Assembly (NCBI RefSeq): GCF_022095675.1
Contig: NZ_JAHYSG010000013.1
Location: 91,281-155,280 of the forward strand
DNA: 64,000 bases
Direction of reading: 5' to 3'
From: Dactylosporangium sp. AC04546
Lineage (GTDB): Bacteria; Actinomycetota; Actinomycetes; Mycobacteriales; Micromonosporaceae
The notes under the pieces: model-generated
What the model saw: the letters and a program-made list of their open reading frames with translations, nothing else
Databases searched by the model: none
What the model was told of the DNA's origin: nothing
Part shown: positions 51,108-62,000 of the stretch, in pieces
Numbering within the stretch: the stretch's first letter is position 1
Layout of the letters: each line of letters begins with the position of its first letter
Made by a program: the position numbers and the translations under genes

Positions 51108-54100
51108 ATGAGGCGTCCCCGCCGCTCCCGAATAGCTTTCGGCCTCGCGCTCGCGTTGAGCGTGCCGATCACGGCGGCATTCACCGCGCCACCGACCGCC
51201 ACAGCGGCCACCACGCTACCGACGGGCTTCTCGGAACAGGTCGTCCTTTCCGGCCTCAACCACCCCACCAAACTGGTCTTCTCGCCCGACGGCCGCGTCT
51301 TCGTGGCTGAGAAGGGCGGCACCATCAAGGTGTTCGACAGCCTGTCCGACCCGACGCCGACGGTGTTCGCGGACCTGTCCGGGCGGGTGCACGACAACGA
51401 GGACAAGGGCCTGCTCGGGCTGGCGCTGCCACCGAACTTCCCGTCGAACCCGTCGGTCTACGTCAGCTACACGTGGACCCAGCCGATCGGCGGCGGCCTC
51501 GACCTCGGCGACACGTGCCCGACCCCCGGCACCGGCTGCATCGTGAGCGGCCGGCTGTCCAAGCTGACGGCGAACGGCGATACGTGGACCGGCACCGAGC
51601 AGGTGCTGATCAACGACTGGTGCCAGCAGTTCGAGACGCACAACGTCGGCGACGTGGCGTTCGGCCCGGACGGCGCGCTCTACATGAGCGGCGGCGAGGG
51701 CGCCAGCCCGGTCTTCACCGACTGGGGGCAGCAGGGCAACCCGGTCAACCCGTGCGGTGACCCGCCGGGCGGGGCCGGCGCCGCGCTCAGCCCGCCGACC
51801 GCCGAGGGCGGCGCGCTGCGCTCCCAGGACATCCGCACGACCGGCGACCCCACCGGGCTGAGCGGCACGATCATCCGGATCGACCCGAACACGGGCGCCG
51901 CCAAGACGGACAACCCGATGTACAACGCCACCACCGACCCGAACGCGCGCCGGATCGTGGCGTACGGCCTGCGCAACCCGTACCGGTGGACGTTCAAGCC
52001 GGGCACCAACGAGATCTGGATCGGTGACGTCGGCTGGCGGACCTGGGAGGAGATCAACCGGCTGCCCAACCCGCTCGCCACGCCGCTGACCAACTTCGGC
52101 TGGCCGTGCTACGAGGGCAACTCGCAGCAGCCCGGGTACCGCGACGCCGGCCTCGCGCTGTGCCAGTCGCTGTACAGCAACAACACGAGCACCGGCCCGG
52201 TGTACACATACGGGCACCACCAGCAGGTCAACACCAACGACGGCTGCCCGACCGGCGGCTCCAGCCCGACCGGCGTCGCGTTCTACCCGACCTCCGGCGG
52301 CACCTACCCGGCCGCGTACCGGGGCGCGCTGTTCTGGGCCGACTACGCCCGCAACTGCATCTACGCGATGAAGCCGACCAACGGCACGCCCGACCCGGCG
52401 AAGATCGAGACGTTCGCGCCGGGCGCGGCCGGGCCGGTCGACCTGGAGATCGGGCCGGGCGGCGACGTGTACTACGTCGACATCGACGGCGGCACGGTGC
52501 GCCGGATCAACTACAACGCCGGCAACCAGCCGCCGGTGGCCGTCATCGGCGCCGACAAGACCAGCGGCGCGCCGCCGTTGGCCGTGCAGTTCACCGCGGC
52601 CGGCACGAGCGACCCGAACGCCGGGGACGTCCTGACGTACCAGTGGGACTTCACCGGCGACGGGACGTGGGACGCGGTCGGTACGACGGCCTCGTACACG
52701 TACACGACGGCCGGCACGTATCAGGCGAAGCTGCGGGTCACCGACGCCGGCGGGCTCTCCGACACCAAGACGCTGCAGATCATGGTCGGCACCAGCGCAC
52801 CCGTCCCGGTGATCGACACCCCGGCGGCCGGGCTGACCTGGGCGACCAACGACACGGTGACGTTCACCGGCCACGCGACCGACGCGCAGGACGGCAACAT
52901 CCCGGCGGCCAACCTGCACTGGCAGCTGATCCTGCAGCACTGCGCCACGCCCGACAACTGCCACCAGCACTACATCACCGAGGTCGACGGGGCGTCCGGG
53001 TCGTTCATCGGGCCCGACCACGAGTACCCGTCGTACGTCGAGCTGCGGCTCACCGCGACCGACAGCAGCGGGCTGAGCACCACCGTCACCCGGCGGGTCG
53101 ACCCGAAGACGGTCAACCTGACGTTCAACTCGGTGCCCGCCGGTCTGAACGTGACGGTCGGGTCGATCACCGGCGTCACGCCGTTCACCCAGACGGTGAT
53201 CCAGAAGTCGACGCAGACGGTGTCGGCGCCGACCCCGCAGACGCTCTCCGGCACCTCGTACGCGTTCGACTCGTGGAGCAACGGCGGTGCCGCGACGCAG
53301 GTGATCACCGCGCCGACGACGAACACGACGTACACCGCGAACTACACCGCGACCGGCGGCGGGACGTGCTCGGACTCGTTCGGCTACGTCTGCACGACGC
53401 AGACGAAGACGTTCACCAGCGCCGACACGGTGCTGTCCCTGACCGGCGACGAGGGCACGCAGCAGATCACGCTGCCGTTCGCGATCAAGCTGTACGGGCA
53501 GAGCTACACGACCGCCTGGGTCGACACCAACGGCCTGGTCAGCTTCGTCAACCCGAACGGCGCCGCGACCTGGCAGAACGGGACGCTGCCGAACTCGGCC
53601 GCGCCCAACGCCACCGTCTACGCGTTCCATGACGACCTGGTCGTCGACGCCAACGCGTCGGTGCGGACGACGACCCTCGGCAGCGCGCCGAACCGGCAGT
53701 TCGTCATCGAGTGGCGCAACCCGTACATCTACGGCAACACCAGTCGCCGGATCACCTTCGAGGCGATCCTCTCCGAGAACGGCGACGTGATCACCAACTA
53801 CTCGAGCCTCGACAACGACTTCGAGAAGGGCAGCTCGGCCACGGTCGGCATCGAGAACGCCGACGGATCGGTCGGCCTGGCGTACTCGGTGAACACGCCC
53901 AAGCTGCAGTCCGGCCGGGCGGTCGTCTTCACCGCGCCGGGTGGCGGCGGGACCACCGACCCGCCGCCGCCCTCGACCGGCGCCATCTCCGGGACCGTGT
54001 CCGTCGAGGGCGGCGGCGCGGTGTCCGGAGCGACGGTGACGCTGACGCCCGGCACCGGGTCGACGACGTCCGGGGCCGGCGGGGCGTACGCGTTCAGCGA

Positions 54101-54785
54101 CCTGGCCTACGGCACCTACACCGTCACGGCCTCCTACAACGGCCAGTCGGTGTCCACGTCCGCGACGCTGAGCTCGTCGTCGAAGACGGTGAACCTGACC
54201 GTGCCGGCGGCGCCGCCGCCGCCGGAGCCCGGCTCGTACGCGATGACGACGCTGACCACGCCGTTCGTGGCGGCCGACACGACCGTGCTGGCGCTGACCG
54301 GCGACGACAACATCGCGCAGGTGACCCTGCCGGCGCCGGTGAAGCTGTACGGCCAGACATACTCGACCGCCTGGATCGACACGAACGGCAAGATCTCGTT
54401 CGTGAACCCGGGCACGACGTACGTCGAGCACTCGGCGCTGCCCTCCACGGCGGTCCCGAACGCCACCGTGTACCCGTTCTGGGACGACCTGGTGGTCGAC
54501 GCCTCGGCGTCGGTGCGGATGGCCACGGTCGACGGCTCGGTGGTGATCGAGTGGCGCAACCCGTACATCTACGGCAACGGGGTGCACAACCGGATCACCT
54601 TCTCGGTGGCGTTCGCGCCCGACGGCACGATCACGATGTACTACTCCGGCCTGGACAACGACGTGGAGAAGGGCAGCGGGGCGACCGTCGGGGTGGAGAA
54701 CGCCACCGGTACCGCGGCCGTGCAGTACCTGTTCAACCAGGCGCTGCTGGCTTCGGGCAAGGCGGTACGGTTCACGCCTTCGTGA
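51108..54785 (+). CDS. Secreted PQQ-dependent sugar dehydrogenase with PKD and repeated C-terminal modules
   Basis: 1225 residues. Signal peptide (1-33), soluble aldose/glucose dehydrogenase-type beta propeller (about 38-465; LNHPTKLVFSPDGRVFVAEK, GLLGLALPPNF, HNVGDVAFGPDGALYMSGGE), a PKD domain (about 470-565), an Ig-like and a PGA-type segment (about 565-750), then two copies of a nidogen-like module (about 755-945 and 1040-1225) around a carboxypeptidase-regulatory-like domain (about 955-1025). ATG 51108 was chosen for AGGAG nine bases upstream. An oxidase of extracellular sugars or polymer-bound residues is likely. Confidence 0.88.
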   Translation: MRRPRRSRIAFGLALALSVPITAAFTAPPTATAATTLPTGFSEQVVLSGLNHPTKLVFSPDGRVFVAEKGGTIKVFDSLSDPTPTVFADLSGRVHDNEDKGLLGLALPPNFPSNPSVYVSYTWTQPIGGGLDLGDTCPTPGTGCIVSGRLSKLTANGDTWTGTEQVLINDWCQQFETHNVGDVAFGPDGALYMSGGEGASPVFTDWGQQGNPVNPCGDPPGGAGAALSPPTAEGGALRSQDIRTTGDPTGLSGTIIRIDPNTGAAKTDNPMYNATTDPNARRIVAYGLRNPYRWTFKPGTNEIWIGDVGWRTWEEINRLPNPLATPLTNFGWPCYEGNSQQPGYRDAGLALCQSLYSNNTSTGPVYTYGHHQQVNTNDGCPTGGSSPTGVAFYPTSGGTYPAAYRGALFWADYARNCIYAMKPTNGTPDPAKIETFAPGAAGPVDLEIGPGGDVYYVDIDGGTVRRINYNAGNQPPVAVIGADKTSGAPPLAVQFTAAGTSDPNAGDVLTYQWDFTGDGTWDAVGTTASYTYTTAGTYQAKLRVTDAGGLSDTKTLQIMVGTSAPVPVIDTPAAGLTWATNDTVTFTGHATDAQDGNIPAANLHWQLILQHCATPDNCHQHYITEVDGASGSFIGPDHEYPSYVELRLTATDSSGLSTTVTRRVDPKTVNLTFNSVPAGLNVTVGSITGVTPFTQTVIQKSTQTVSAPTPQTLSGTSYAFDSWSNGGAATQVITAPTTNTTYTANYTATGGGTCSDSFGYVCTTQTKTFTSADTVLSLTGDEGTQQITLPFAIKLYGQSYTTAWVDTNGLVSFVNPNGAATWQNGTLPNSAAPNATVYAFHDDLVVDANASVRTTTLGSAPNRQFVIEWRNPYIYGNTSRRITFEAILSENGDVITNYSSLDNDFEKGSSATVGIENADGSVGLAYSVNTPKLQSGRAVVFTAPGGGGTTDPPPPSTGAISGTVSVEGGGAVSGATVTLTPGTGSTTSGAGGAYAFSDLAYGTYTVTASYNGQSVSTSATLSSSSKTVNLTVPAAPPPPEPGSYAMTTLTTPFVAADTTVLALTGDDNIAQVTLPAPVKLYGQTYSTAWIDTNGKISFVNPGTTYVEHSALPSTAVPNATVYPFWDDLVVDASASVRMATVDGSVVIEWRNPYIYGNGVHNRITFSVAFAPDGTITMYYSGLDNDVEKGSGATVGVENATGTAAVQYLFNQALLASGKAVRFTPS

Positions 54786-54821
54786 TGGGTTTCTGTCGTA
54801 CCCCGTTGCTAGCGTCGGGGT

Positions 54822-56912
54822 GTGTTTGAGGAAGCTACTGCGGTACTGAAGAGGCTCGCTGGTCCTTCCGCCGAGTTGCGGGAGGACCAGTGGGCCGCCA
54901 TCTCGGCCCTGGTCGGCGACCGCCGGCGGGTGCTGTGCGTGCAGCGCACCGGCTGGGGCAAGTCGGCCGTCTACTTCGTGGCCACCGCCCTGCTGCGAGC
55001 CCGCGGGGCCGGGCCGACGGTGATCGTGTCGCCGCTGCTCGCCCTCATGCGCAACCAGGTCGACGCCGCGGCCCGGGCCGGCATCAGCGCCCGCACGATC
55101 AACTCCGCCAACCTGGAGGAGTGGGACGCGATCACCGCCGAGATCGCGGCGGGCGCGGTCGACGTGCTCCTGGTGAGCCCGGAAAGGCTCAACAACCCCG
55201 ACTTCCGCGACAACGTGCTGCCCAAGCTGGCCGCCTCCACCGGCCTGCTGGTGGTCGACGAGGCGCACTGCGTCTCCGACTGGGGCCATGACTTCCGCCC
55301 CGACTACCGCCGCCTGCGCACGCTGCTGCTCGACCTCTCCCCCGGCACGCCGGTGCTCGCCACCACCGCGACCGCCAACGCGCGGGTCACCGCCGACGTG
55401 GCCGAGCAGCTCGGCGACGCGCTGGTGCTGCGCGGCTCGCTCGACCGCGAGTCGCTGCGGCTCGGCTCGCTCACCCTGCCCTCGGCCGCGCACCGCCTCG
55501 CCTGGCTGGGCGAGCACCTGCGCGACCTGCCCGGCTCCGGGATCGTCTACACGCTGACCGTCGCCGGCGCCCATGAGGCGACCGCCTACCTGCGGGCCCA
55601 GGGCTACGAGGTGGCGGCCTACTCGGGGCAGTCCGAGGACGCCGACCGCCGCGCCGCCGAGGCCGACCTGGTCGACAACCGGATCAAGGCGCTCGTCGCC
55701 ACGTCGGCGCTCGGCATGGGCTTCGACAAGCCCGACCTCGGCTTCGTGGTGCACCTGGGCGCGCCCGCCTCCCCGATCGCCTACTACCAGCAGGTCGGCC
55801 GGGCCGGGCGGGCCGTCGACCAGGCCGACGTCCTGCTGCTGCCCGGCGCGGAGGACGCCGCCATCTGGCGCTACTTCGCGTCGCTCGCCTTCCCGCCCGA
55901 GGGGCAGGTGCGCGAGGTGCTCGAGGTCCTGGCCGGCAGCGACCGGCCGCTGTCGACGGCGGCCCTGGAGCCGCGGGTCGAGCTGCGGCGCAACCGGCTG
56001 GAGCTGATGCTCAAGGTCCTCGACGTCGACGGCGCCGTCCGCCGGGTCAAGGGCGGCTGGGAGTCGACCGCCGAGCCGTGGGCGCACGACACCGCGCGCT
56101 ATGCCCGCATCGCCGAGGCCCGGGCCGCCGAGCAGGAGTCCATGCGGCAGTATGCGGGCCTGACGACCTGCCGGATGGAGTATCTCCGGATGCTGCTCGA
56201 CGACCCGGGCGCCGTCCCCTGCGGGCGCTGCGACACCTGTGCCGGCGCGTGGTATCCGACCGAGGTGTCCCCCGACGCGCTGGCGTCGGCCCGGGCCCAC
56301 CTCGGGCGGGCCGGCGTCGAGATCACGCCGCGGCGGCTCTGGCCGACCGGGCTGCCGGCGATCGGGGTGCCGCTGTCGGGCAAGATCCCGGCCGGCGAGC
56401 AGTTCCTGCCGGGGCGGGCCATCGGGCGGCTGAGCGACCTCGGCTGGGGCGACAAGCTGCGCCGCCTGCTGGCCGCGCCCGACGGGCCGCTCCCCGACGA
56501 CGTGTTCAACGGCGTCGTGGCGACCCTGGCGGAGTGGGCGAAGGGCGACGACCGCTGGGCCGAGCGGCCGGTCGGCGTGGTCGTGATCGGCTCGCACAGC
56601 ACGCCCGAGCTGGTCGCCTCGCTGGGCGAGCGGATCGCGGCCGTCGGCCGCCTGCCGCTGCTCGGCACCGTGACCTCCGGCGCCGTGGCCGACGCCGCCT
56701 CCCGCACCAACAGCGCCCAGCGGGTCCGGGCGCTGCACTCGGCCTTCGCGGTGTCGCCCGCGCTGGCCGAGGCGGTGCGGGCGGCGGAGGGGCCGCTCCT
56801 GCTCGTGGACGACATGGTCGACAGCGGGTGGACGATGGCGATCGTGGCGCGGCAGCTGGTCCAGGCCGGCGCTCGCGGGGTGCTGCCGTTCGCGCTGGCG
56901 GTGTCGGCCTGA
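54822..56912 (+). CDS. RecQ-type DNA helicase fused to a phosphoribosyltransferase-like domain
   Basis: 696 residues. The helicase core has motif I QRTGWGKS (41-48), DEAH box VVDEAHCVSDWGHDFRPDYR near 146, and motif VI QQVGRAGRA. The RecQ zinc region contributes Cys in LTTCRMEYL and CGRCDTCAG (about 445-470). The C-terminal 200 residues end in LLLVDDMVDSGWT (about 656-668), a PRPP-binding loop as in ComF-like PRTases. An N-terminal RecQ-typical HRDC domain is not seen. GTG start. Confidence 0.9.
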   Translation: MFEEATAVLKRLAGPSAELREDQWAAISALVGDRRRVLCVQRTGWGKSAVYFVATALLRARGAGPTVIVSPLLALMRNQVDAAARAGISARTINSANLEEWDAITAEIAAGAVDVLLVSPERLNNPDFRDNVLPKLAASTGLLVVDEAHCVSDWGHDFRPDYRRLRTLLLDLSPGTPVLATTATANARVTADVAEQLGDALVLRGSLDRESLRLGSLTLPSAAHRLAWLGEHLRDLPGSGIVYTLTVAGAHEATAYLRAQGYEVAAYSGQSEDADRRAAEADLVDNRIKALVATSALGMGFDKPDLGFVVHLGAPASPIAYYQQVGRAGRAVDQADVLLLPGAEDAAIWRYFASLAFPPEGQVREVLEVLAGSDRPLSTAALEPRVELRRNRLELMLKVLDVDGAVRRVKGGWESTAEPWAHDTARYARIAEARAAEQESMRQYAGLTTCRMEYLRMLLDDPGAVPCGRCDTCAGAWYPTEVSPDALASARAHLGRAGVEITPRRLWPTGLPAIGVPLSGKIPAGEQFLPGRAIGRLSDLGWGDKLRRLLAAPDGPLPDDVFNGVVATLAEWAKGDDRWAERPVGVVVIGSHSTPELVASLGERIAAVGRLPLLGTVTSGAVADAASRTNSAQRVRALHSAFAVSPALAEAVRAAEGPLLLVDDMVDSGWTMAIVARQLVQAGARGVLPFALAVSA

Positions 56913-56945
56913 TGCCGGCCTGATGCCGACCCGATGCCGGCCTGA

Positions 56946-58004
56946 TCAGGTCAGCGTGGCGGTGTCGATGACGAAGCGGTAGCGGACGTCGGAGGCGAGC
57001 ACCCGCTCGTAGGCGTCGTTGACCCGCGCGGCCTCGATGAGCTCGATCTCGGCACCCAGCCGGTGCTCGGCGCAGAAGTCGAGCATCTCCTGGGTGTCGC
57101 GGAGGCCGCCGATGATCGAGCCGGTGACCACCCGGCGCTTCAGGCTCAGCGACGACACGTGCAGCGACAGCGGCTCCGGCGGGGCGCCGAGGTTGACCAG
57201 CACGCCGTCGACGGCGAGCAGCGACAGGTGGGCGTCCAGGTCGATCGGCGCGCTGACCGTGTTGACGATGAGGTCGAAGGACTCGGCGAGGCCGGCGAAG
57301 GTGGCCGGGTCGCTGGTCGCGCGGTAGTCGGCCGCACCCAGCGCCAGGCCGTCCTCGCGCTTCTTCAGCGACTGCGACAGCACCGTCACCTCGGCGCCGA
57401 GGGCATGGGCCAGCTTCACGCCCATGTGCCCGAGGCCGCCGAGGCCGACCACGGCGACCCGCTTGCCGGGGCCGGCGCCCCACCGGCGCAGCGGCGACCA
57501 GGTGGTGATGCCCGCGCACAGCAGCGGCGCGGCGGCGTCGAGGGCCAGGCCGTCCGGGATGCGGCAGACGAAGCGCTCGGTGACCACGATCGCCTCGGCG
57601 TAGCCGCCCTGGGTCGGCCGGCCGTCCCGGCCGGTGCCGTTGTAGGTGGGGATGCTGCCGTTCGCGCAGTACTGCTCCTCGCCGCGGCGGCAGCTCGCGC
57701 ACTCGCCGCAGGAGTCGACGAGGCAGCCGACCCCGACCCGGTCACCGGCGCTGAACCGGGTCACGGCCGGGCCGACCTCGGTGACGATGCCGGCGATCTC
57801 GTGGCCGGGCACGAGCGGGTAGCCGACCGGGCCCCACTCGCCGCGGACGGTGTGGAGGTCGGAGTGGCAGATCCCGGCGTACTTGATGTCGATGCGCACG
57901 TCGTGCGGGCCGACGTCCCGGCGCTCGATCGTGACAGGCTCCAGCGGGCCGGTCGCGGACCGGGCCGCGTAGGCGTTGACGGTCTCAGGCATGACCCCAG
58001 CCAA
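56946..58004 (-). CDS. Zinc-dependent alcohol/aldehyde dehydrogenase, YahK/CAD-like
   Basis: 352 residues of the medium-chain dehydrogenase family, NADP(H)-dependent by similarity. The catalytic zinc site GICHSDLH with GHEIAG, and the structural zinc loop with [15 protein letters not shown] (about 95-110) are intact; the nucleotide site is [10 protein letters not shown] near 184. It resembles broad-range aldehyde reductases. It is divergent, with 90 bp between starts, from an HTH/MmyB regulator. Confidence 0.92.
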   Translation of the reverse strand: MAGVMPETVNAYAARSATGPLEPVTIERRDVGPHDVRIDIKYAGICHSDLHTVRGEWGPVGYPLVPGHEIAGIVTEVGPAVTRFSAGDRVGVGCLVDSCGECASCRRGEEQYCANGSIPTYNGTGRDGRPTQGGYAEAIVVTERFVCRIPDGLALDAAAPLLCAGITTWSPLRRWGAGPGKRVAVVGLGGLGHMGVKLAHALGAEVTVLSQSLKKREDGLALGAADYRATSDPATFAGLAESFDLIVNTVSAPIDLDAHLSLLAVDGVLVNLGAPPEPLSLHVSSLSLKRRVVTGSIIGGLRDTQEMLDFCAEHRLGAEIELIEAARVNDAYERVLASDVRYRFVIDTATLT

Positions 58005-58094
58005 CCGCCGGCGCGCCCGGTGGCGACAGAGTCTGACAAAGGGGTACTGCGAGTGCCTCCTTCACGGGTCGGCGGTGCTCGTACCGTGGAGCGC

Positions 58095-58982
58095 ATGGGT
58101 GACCGCAAGCAGGTGCAGACGGACATTCGCCGGCAGATCCGCGAGTTCCTGACGACCCGGCGCGCCCGGCTCACCCCGGAGCAGGCCGGCCTCCCGGTGT
58201 ACGGCGGCAACCGGCGGGTCAAGGGCCTGCGCCGCGAGGAGGTGGCCACGCTCGCCGGGATCAGCGTCGAGTACTACATCCGGCTCGAGCGCGGCGACGC
58301 CGCCGGCGTGTCCGAGGGCGTCCTGGAGGGCATCAACCACGCCCTCCAGCTCAACGAGGCCGAGCGGGCCCACCTGTCGGACCTGGTCCGCGCCTGCGGC
58401 GACAACCGGCCGCTCAAGCTGGTCAGCGCGCGGCCCAGCCTCCGGCCGCCGGTGCAGCGCATCATCGACTCGATGACCACGACGGCCGCGGTCGTCCACA
58501 ACGGGCGCCTGGACGTCCTCGGGGCCAACGCCCTGGGCCGGGCGCTCTACGAGCCGATGTACGCCGATCCCACCCGGCCGGTCAACACCGCCCGCTTCGC
58601 GTTCCTCGACCCGCAGGCGCGGACGTTCTGGCGCGACTGGGAGAGGATCGCCGCCGACTCGGCCAACCTGCTGCGGGCCGAGGCCGGGCGCAACCCCTGT
58701 GACCACGACCTCACCGAGCTCATCGGCGAGCTGTCGACCCGCAGCGAGGACTTCCGGGTCCGCTGGGCCCGGGCCGACGTGCGGATCCACACCAGCGGCG
58801 TCAAGCGGGTCCGCCACCCGGTCGTCGGCGACCTCGAGCTGCCCTACGAGTCGACCCCGCTGCTCGCCGATCCCGGCCAGATCCTGCTCATGTACACCGC
58901 CGAGCCGGACACGCCCAGCGCGGACGCGCTGCGGCTGCTCGCCAGCTGGGCGGCTTCGCAGCCCAGCTGGGACGGCGCCTGA
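58095..58982 (+). CDS. Xre-type regulator with MmyB-like ligand-binding domain
   Basis: 295 residues. The HTH (about 12-80) includes VKGLRREEVATLAGISVEYY and RLERGD. The C-terminal MmyB-like domain (about 110-270) binds a fatty-acid-type ligand in characterised relatives. Such regulators are almost always divergent from a dehydrogenase they control, as here. ATG 58095 is used; a GTG nine bases upstream is possible. Confidence 0.92.
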   Translation: MGDRKQVQTDIRRQIREFLTTRRARLTPEQAGLPVYGGNRRVKGLRREEVATLAGISVEYYIRLERGDAAGVSEGVLEGINHALQLNEAERAHLSDLVRACGDNRPLKLVSARPSLRPPVQRIIDSMTTTAAVVHNGRLDVLGANALGRALYEPMYADPTRPVNTARFAFLDPQARTFWRDWERIAADSANLLRAEAGRNPCDHDLTELIGELSTRSEDFRVRWARADVRIHTSGVKRVRHPVVGDLELPYESTPLLADPGQILLMYTAEPDTPSADALRLLASWAASQPSWDGA

Positions 58983-59009
58983 GCGGGCACCGTCCCAGCC
59001 TTCGTGCGG

Positions 59010-62000
59010 TTACGCCGGGGCGGTGAAGGTGAAGCTGCCCGAGCCGACGTAGTACGTGCCGCCGCCCATCGGGACCGCCTGGGTCGGGGCCAGGATCGAG
59101 CCCGGCTGGGAGGTCGGGACCTTGACCGTGGCGAAGGCGCCCGCGGCCACCGTCACCCGCAGGGTCACCGCGCCGCCCGAGACGGACCAGTCGCTCACGG
59201 CCCGGCCGTACGGCGTCTCGTAGGACGACGACGCCGACGTCAGGCCGCCGCCCAGCACCGGGGCGACGAGCAGCGACGCGTAGCCCGGGGACGCCGGGGA
59301 CAGGCCGCCCACCTGGCGGTACAGGAAGTCGCCCACCGAACCCAGGCCGTAGTGGTTGAAGGAGTTCATGCCCGGGTCGTTGAACGACCCGTCGGTGCGG
59401 ATGCCGTCCCAGCGCTCCCAGATCGTGGTGGCGCCGCGGCTGTTCATGTAGCCCCAGCCGGGGAAGCCGGGCTGCAGCAGGATCTGGTACGCCGTGGCCG
59501 CGTGGCCGTTGGCCGCCAGCACCGGGAGCAGGTTCTCCACGCCCAGGAAGCCGACCGTCAGGTGACCGCCGGCCGCGGCCACCCGGGCGGCGAGCCTGTC
59601 GGCCGACGCCTGCACGCGGTTCGCCGGCAGCAGGCCGAAGGCCAGGGCGAGCACGTAGCCGGTCTGGGTGTTGCCGCTCACGGTGCCGTCCGCCGCGACG
59701 AACCGGCCGGTGAACGCGGCGGCGACCTGGTCGGCCAGCTGGCCGTACGACGCCGCCTCGCTGGTGCGCCCGGTCGCCGCGGCCATCCGCGACACCAGCC
59801 GGGCCGACCAGGCGAAGAACGCCGTCGAGATGACGTCCTGCGCGGTGTTGTCGTTGACGTTGAGCCAGTCGCCGTACGTCGGCTGGTTGCGGATCAGGTC
59901 GGCGCCCGACGTCGAGCGCAGGTAGTCGACCCAGCGGGCCATCGCGGCGAAGTGCTCGTCGACCACCCGGATGTCGCCGTAGCGCTGCCACAGCGTGTAC
60001 GGGACGATGACGCCCGCGTCGCCCCAGCCGGCGGTGCCGGCGCCGCAGCAGACGCCCGGCGCGACGTCGGTGAACGCCCCGTCGGTGCGCTGGGCGTCGA
60101 CCAGGTCGTCGCTGTACTTGTCGAGGAAGGCCTGCACGTCGACGTTGAAGGTGGAGGTACCGGCGAAGATCGCGATGTCACCGGTCCACCCCAGGCGCTC
60201 GTCGCGCTGCGGGCAGTCGGTCGGGATGGAGAGCATGTTCGACCGCTCGCCCCACAGGATGTTGTGCTGCAGCTGGTTCACCAGGGCGTTCGAGGTGGTC
60301 AGCGTGCCCGACTGGTTGCCGCTCGTCCAGGCCGCGCGGCCGGTGACGGTCGACGCGGTCGGCGTGAGGCCGGCCGGCAGTCCGGTGAGCTCGACATACC
60401 GGTAGCCGTGCACGGTGAACCGCGGCTCGTACGTCTCGGTGCCGCCGGTGCCGGCGAGCGTGAAGCGGTCGGTGGCCTGCGCGCCGCGCAGGTTGGTCGT
60501 GTAGATGGTGCCGTCGGGGTTGAGGACCTCGGCGTGGCGGATGGTGACCGTCGTGCCGGCCGGGCCGCTGAGCGCGACGCGGTTCCAGCCGGTGAAGTTC
60601 TGCCCGAGGTCGAAGACCCACACGCCGGCCTGCGGCTGCGTCACCGACACCGGCCGGAACTCCTGCTGCACGGTCACGCCGTTGTCGACCTGGGCCACCA
60701 GGTTGGGCTTGGCGCCGGTCCTGAGCTGGACCGCCGCCCAGGACGCGTCGTCGAAGCCGGGCGCGTCCCAGCCGGCGACGGCCAGCCGGGCGTCGTAGGT
60801 CTCGCCGTTGTAGAGGTCGTCGGCGCGGATCGGGCCGGTCGCGACCTTCCAGGTGTTGTCGGTGCGGACGGTCGTGATGGTGCCGTCACTGAAGGTGATG
60901 AGGAGCACGGCGGAGTACCAGGGTTGGGTACCGTAGCGCTGGCTGCCGGCGAAGCCGAGGCTCCCGGAGTACCAGCCGTTCCCCAGCCATGCGCCCAGCG
61001 CGTTCTCGCCCTGGCGCAGCTGTCCCGTGACGTCGTAGACCTTGTACTGGAGGCGTTTGGTGTAGTCCGTCCACCCGGGCGCGAGCACGTCGGCGCCGAC
61101 CTTGGCGCCGTTGAGCCGCGTCTCGTGCAGCCCCAGCGCGGTGGTGAGCAGGCGCGCCGAGGCGACCGGCTTGCTCACCGTGAACGCCTTGCGGACCAGC
61201 GGGGCGGCCTTCGCGAACATGACGTTGGAGCCCCAGGGCCCGCTGCCGTAGGTCGCGACGGCGCGCGCCGCCGGCCACGCCGCGTCGTTGAAGCCGGACT
61301 GGTTCCAGCCGCTCGGCGCGCTCTGGAACGCCTTCCAGCTCGCGTCGGTGGTGATGGTCGCGGCGCCGGCGACGGTCAGTTTGGCGATCATGCCCGCGGG
61401 CGACTGCGTGGTGTTCTCGGTGGCCACGGCGATCGTGTTGGTGCCGGCGGTGAGGCGGCCGCGCAGGTCGACGACCGCCGCCTGCTGCCACGACTGGTAG
61501 ACCCGCGGCGACGAGCTGACCTGCACGCCGTTGACCCACACGTCGGCGGTGTCGTCGCCGGTGACGACCAGCTGGGCGCTGCTCGGGGCGGCGGCGAGGG
61601 TGAACGTGCGCCGGAAGTACCGCGTCGACACCGGCACGCCGGCGGCCGGATCGCCCTCCGGGTACCAGATCCAGGTCGCGCCGGACAGGTCGGCGCCGGT
61701 CGCGGGCTGCCCGACGAAGTCGCCGGTCCACTCCGTGGCCGGTGCGCGCAGGCCCGTCTCGAAGAACTGCGTGGCGCTCCAGGCGCTCGGCCGGCCCTGG
61801 GCGTCCCAGACGCGGACGCGCCAGTAGTACCGCCTGAGGCTGACCAGCGCCGGGCCGCCGTACACGACGTCGACCTGCCGGTCGGACGCGACCCGGCCGC
61901 TGGACCACACGTCGCCGGCGTTCGCGGTGGTGTTCGAGACGGCGATCTCATAGGCGGCCTGGCGCTGGCCGGCGGCGCTGGACCCGAGCTTCCAGCCGAA

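Noticed and set aside
51216..56738. Very long open frame on the minus strand (1840 codons) opposite the PQQ dehydrogenase and RecQ genes
   Set aside because: It is a GC-driven shadow: the composition is Arg/Gly/Val/Asp-rich with no domain, while the opposite strand encodes two clear protein families.
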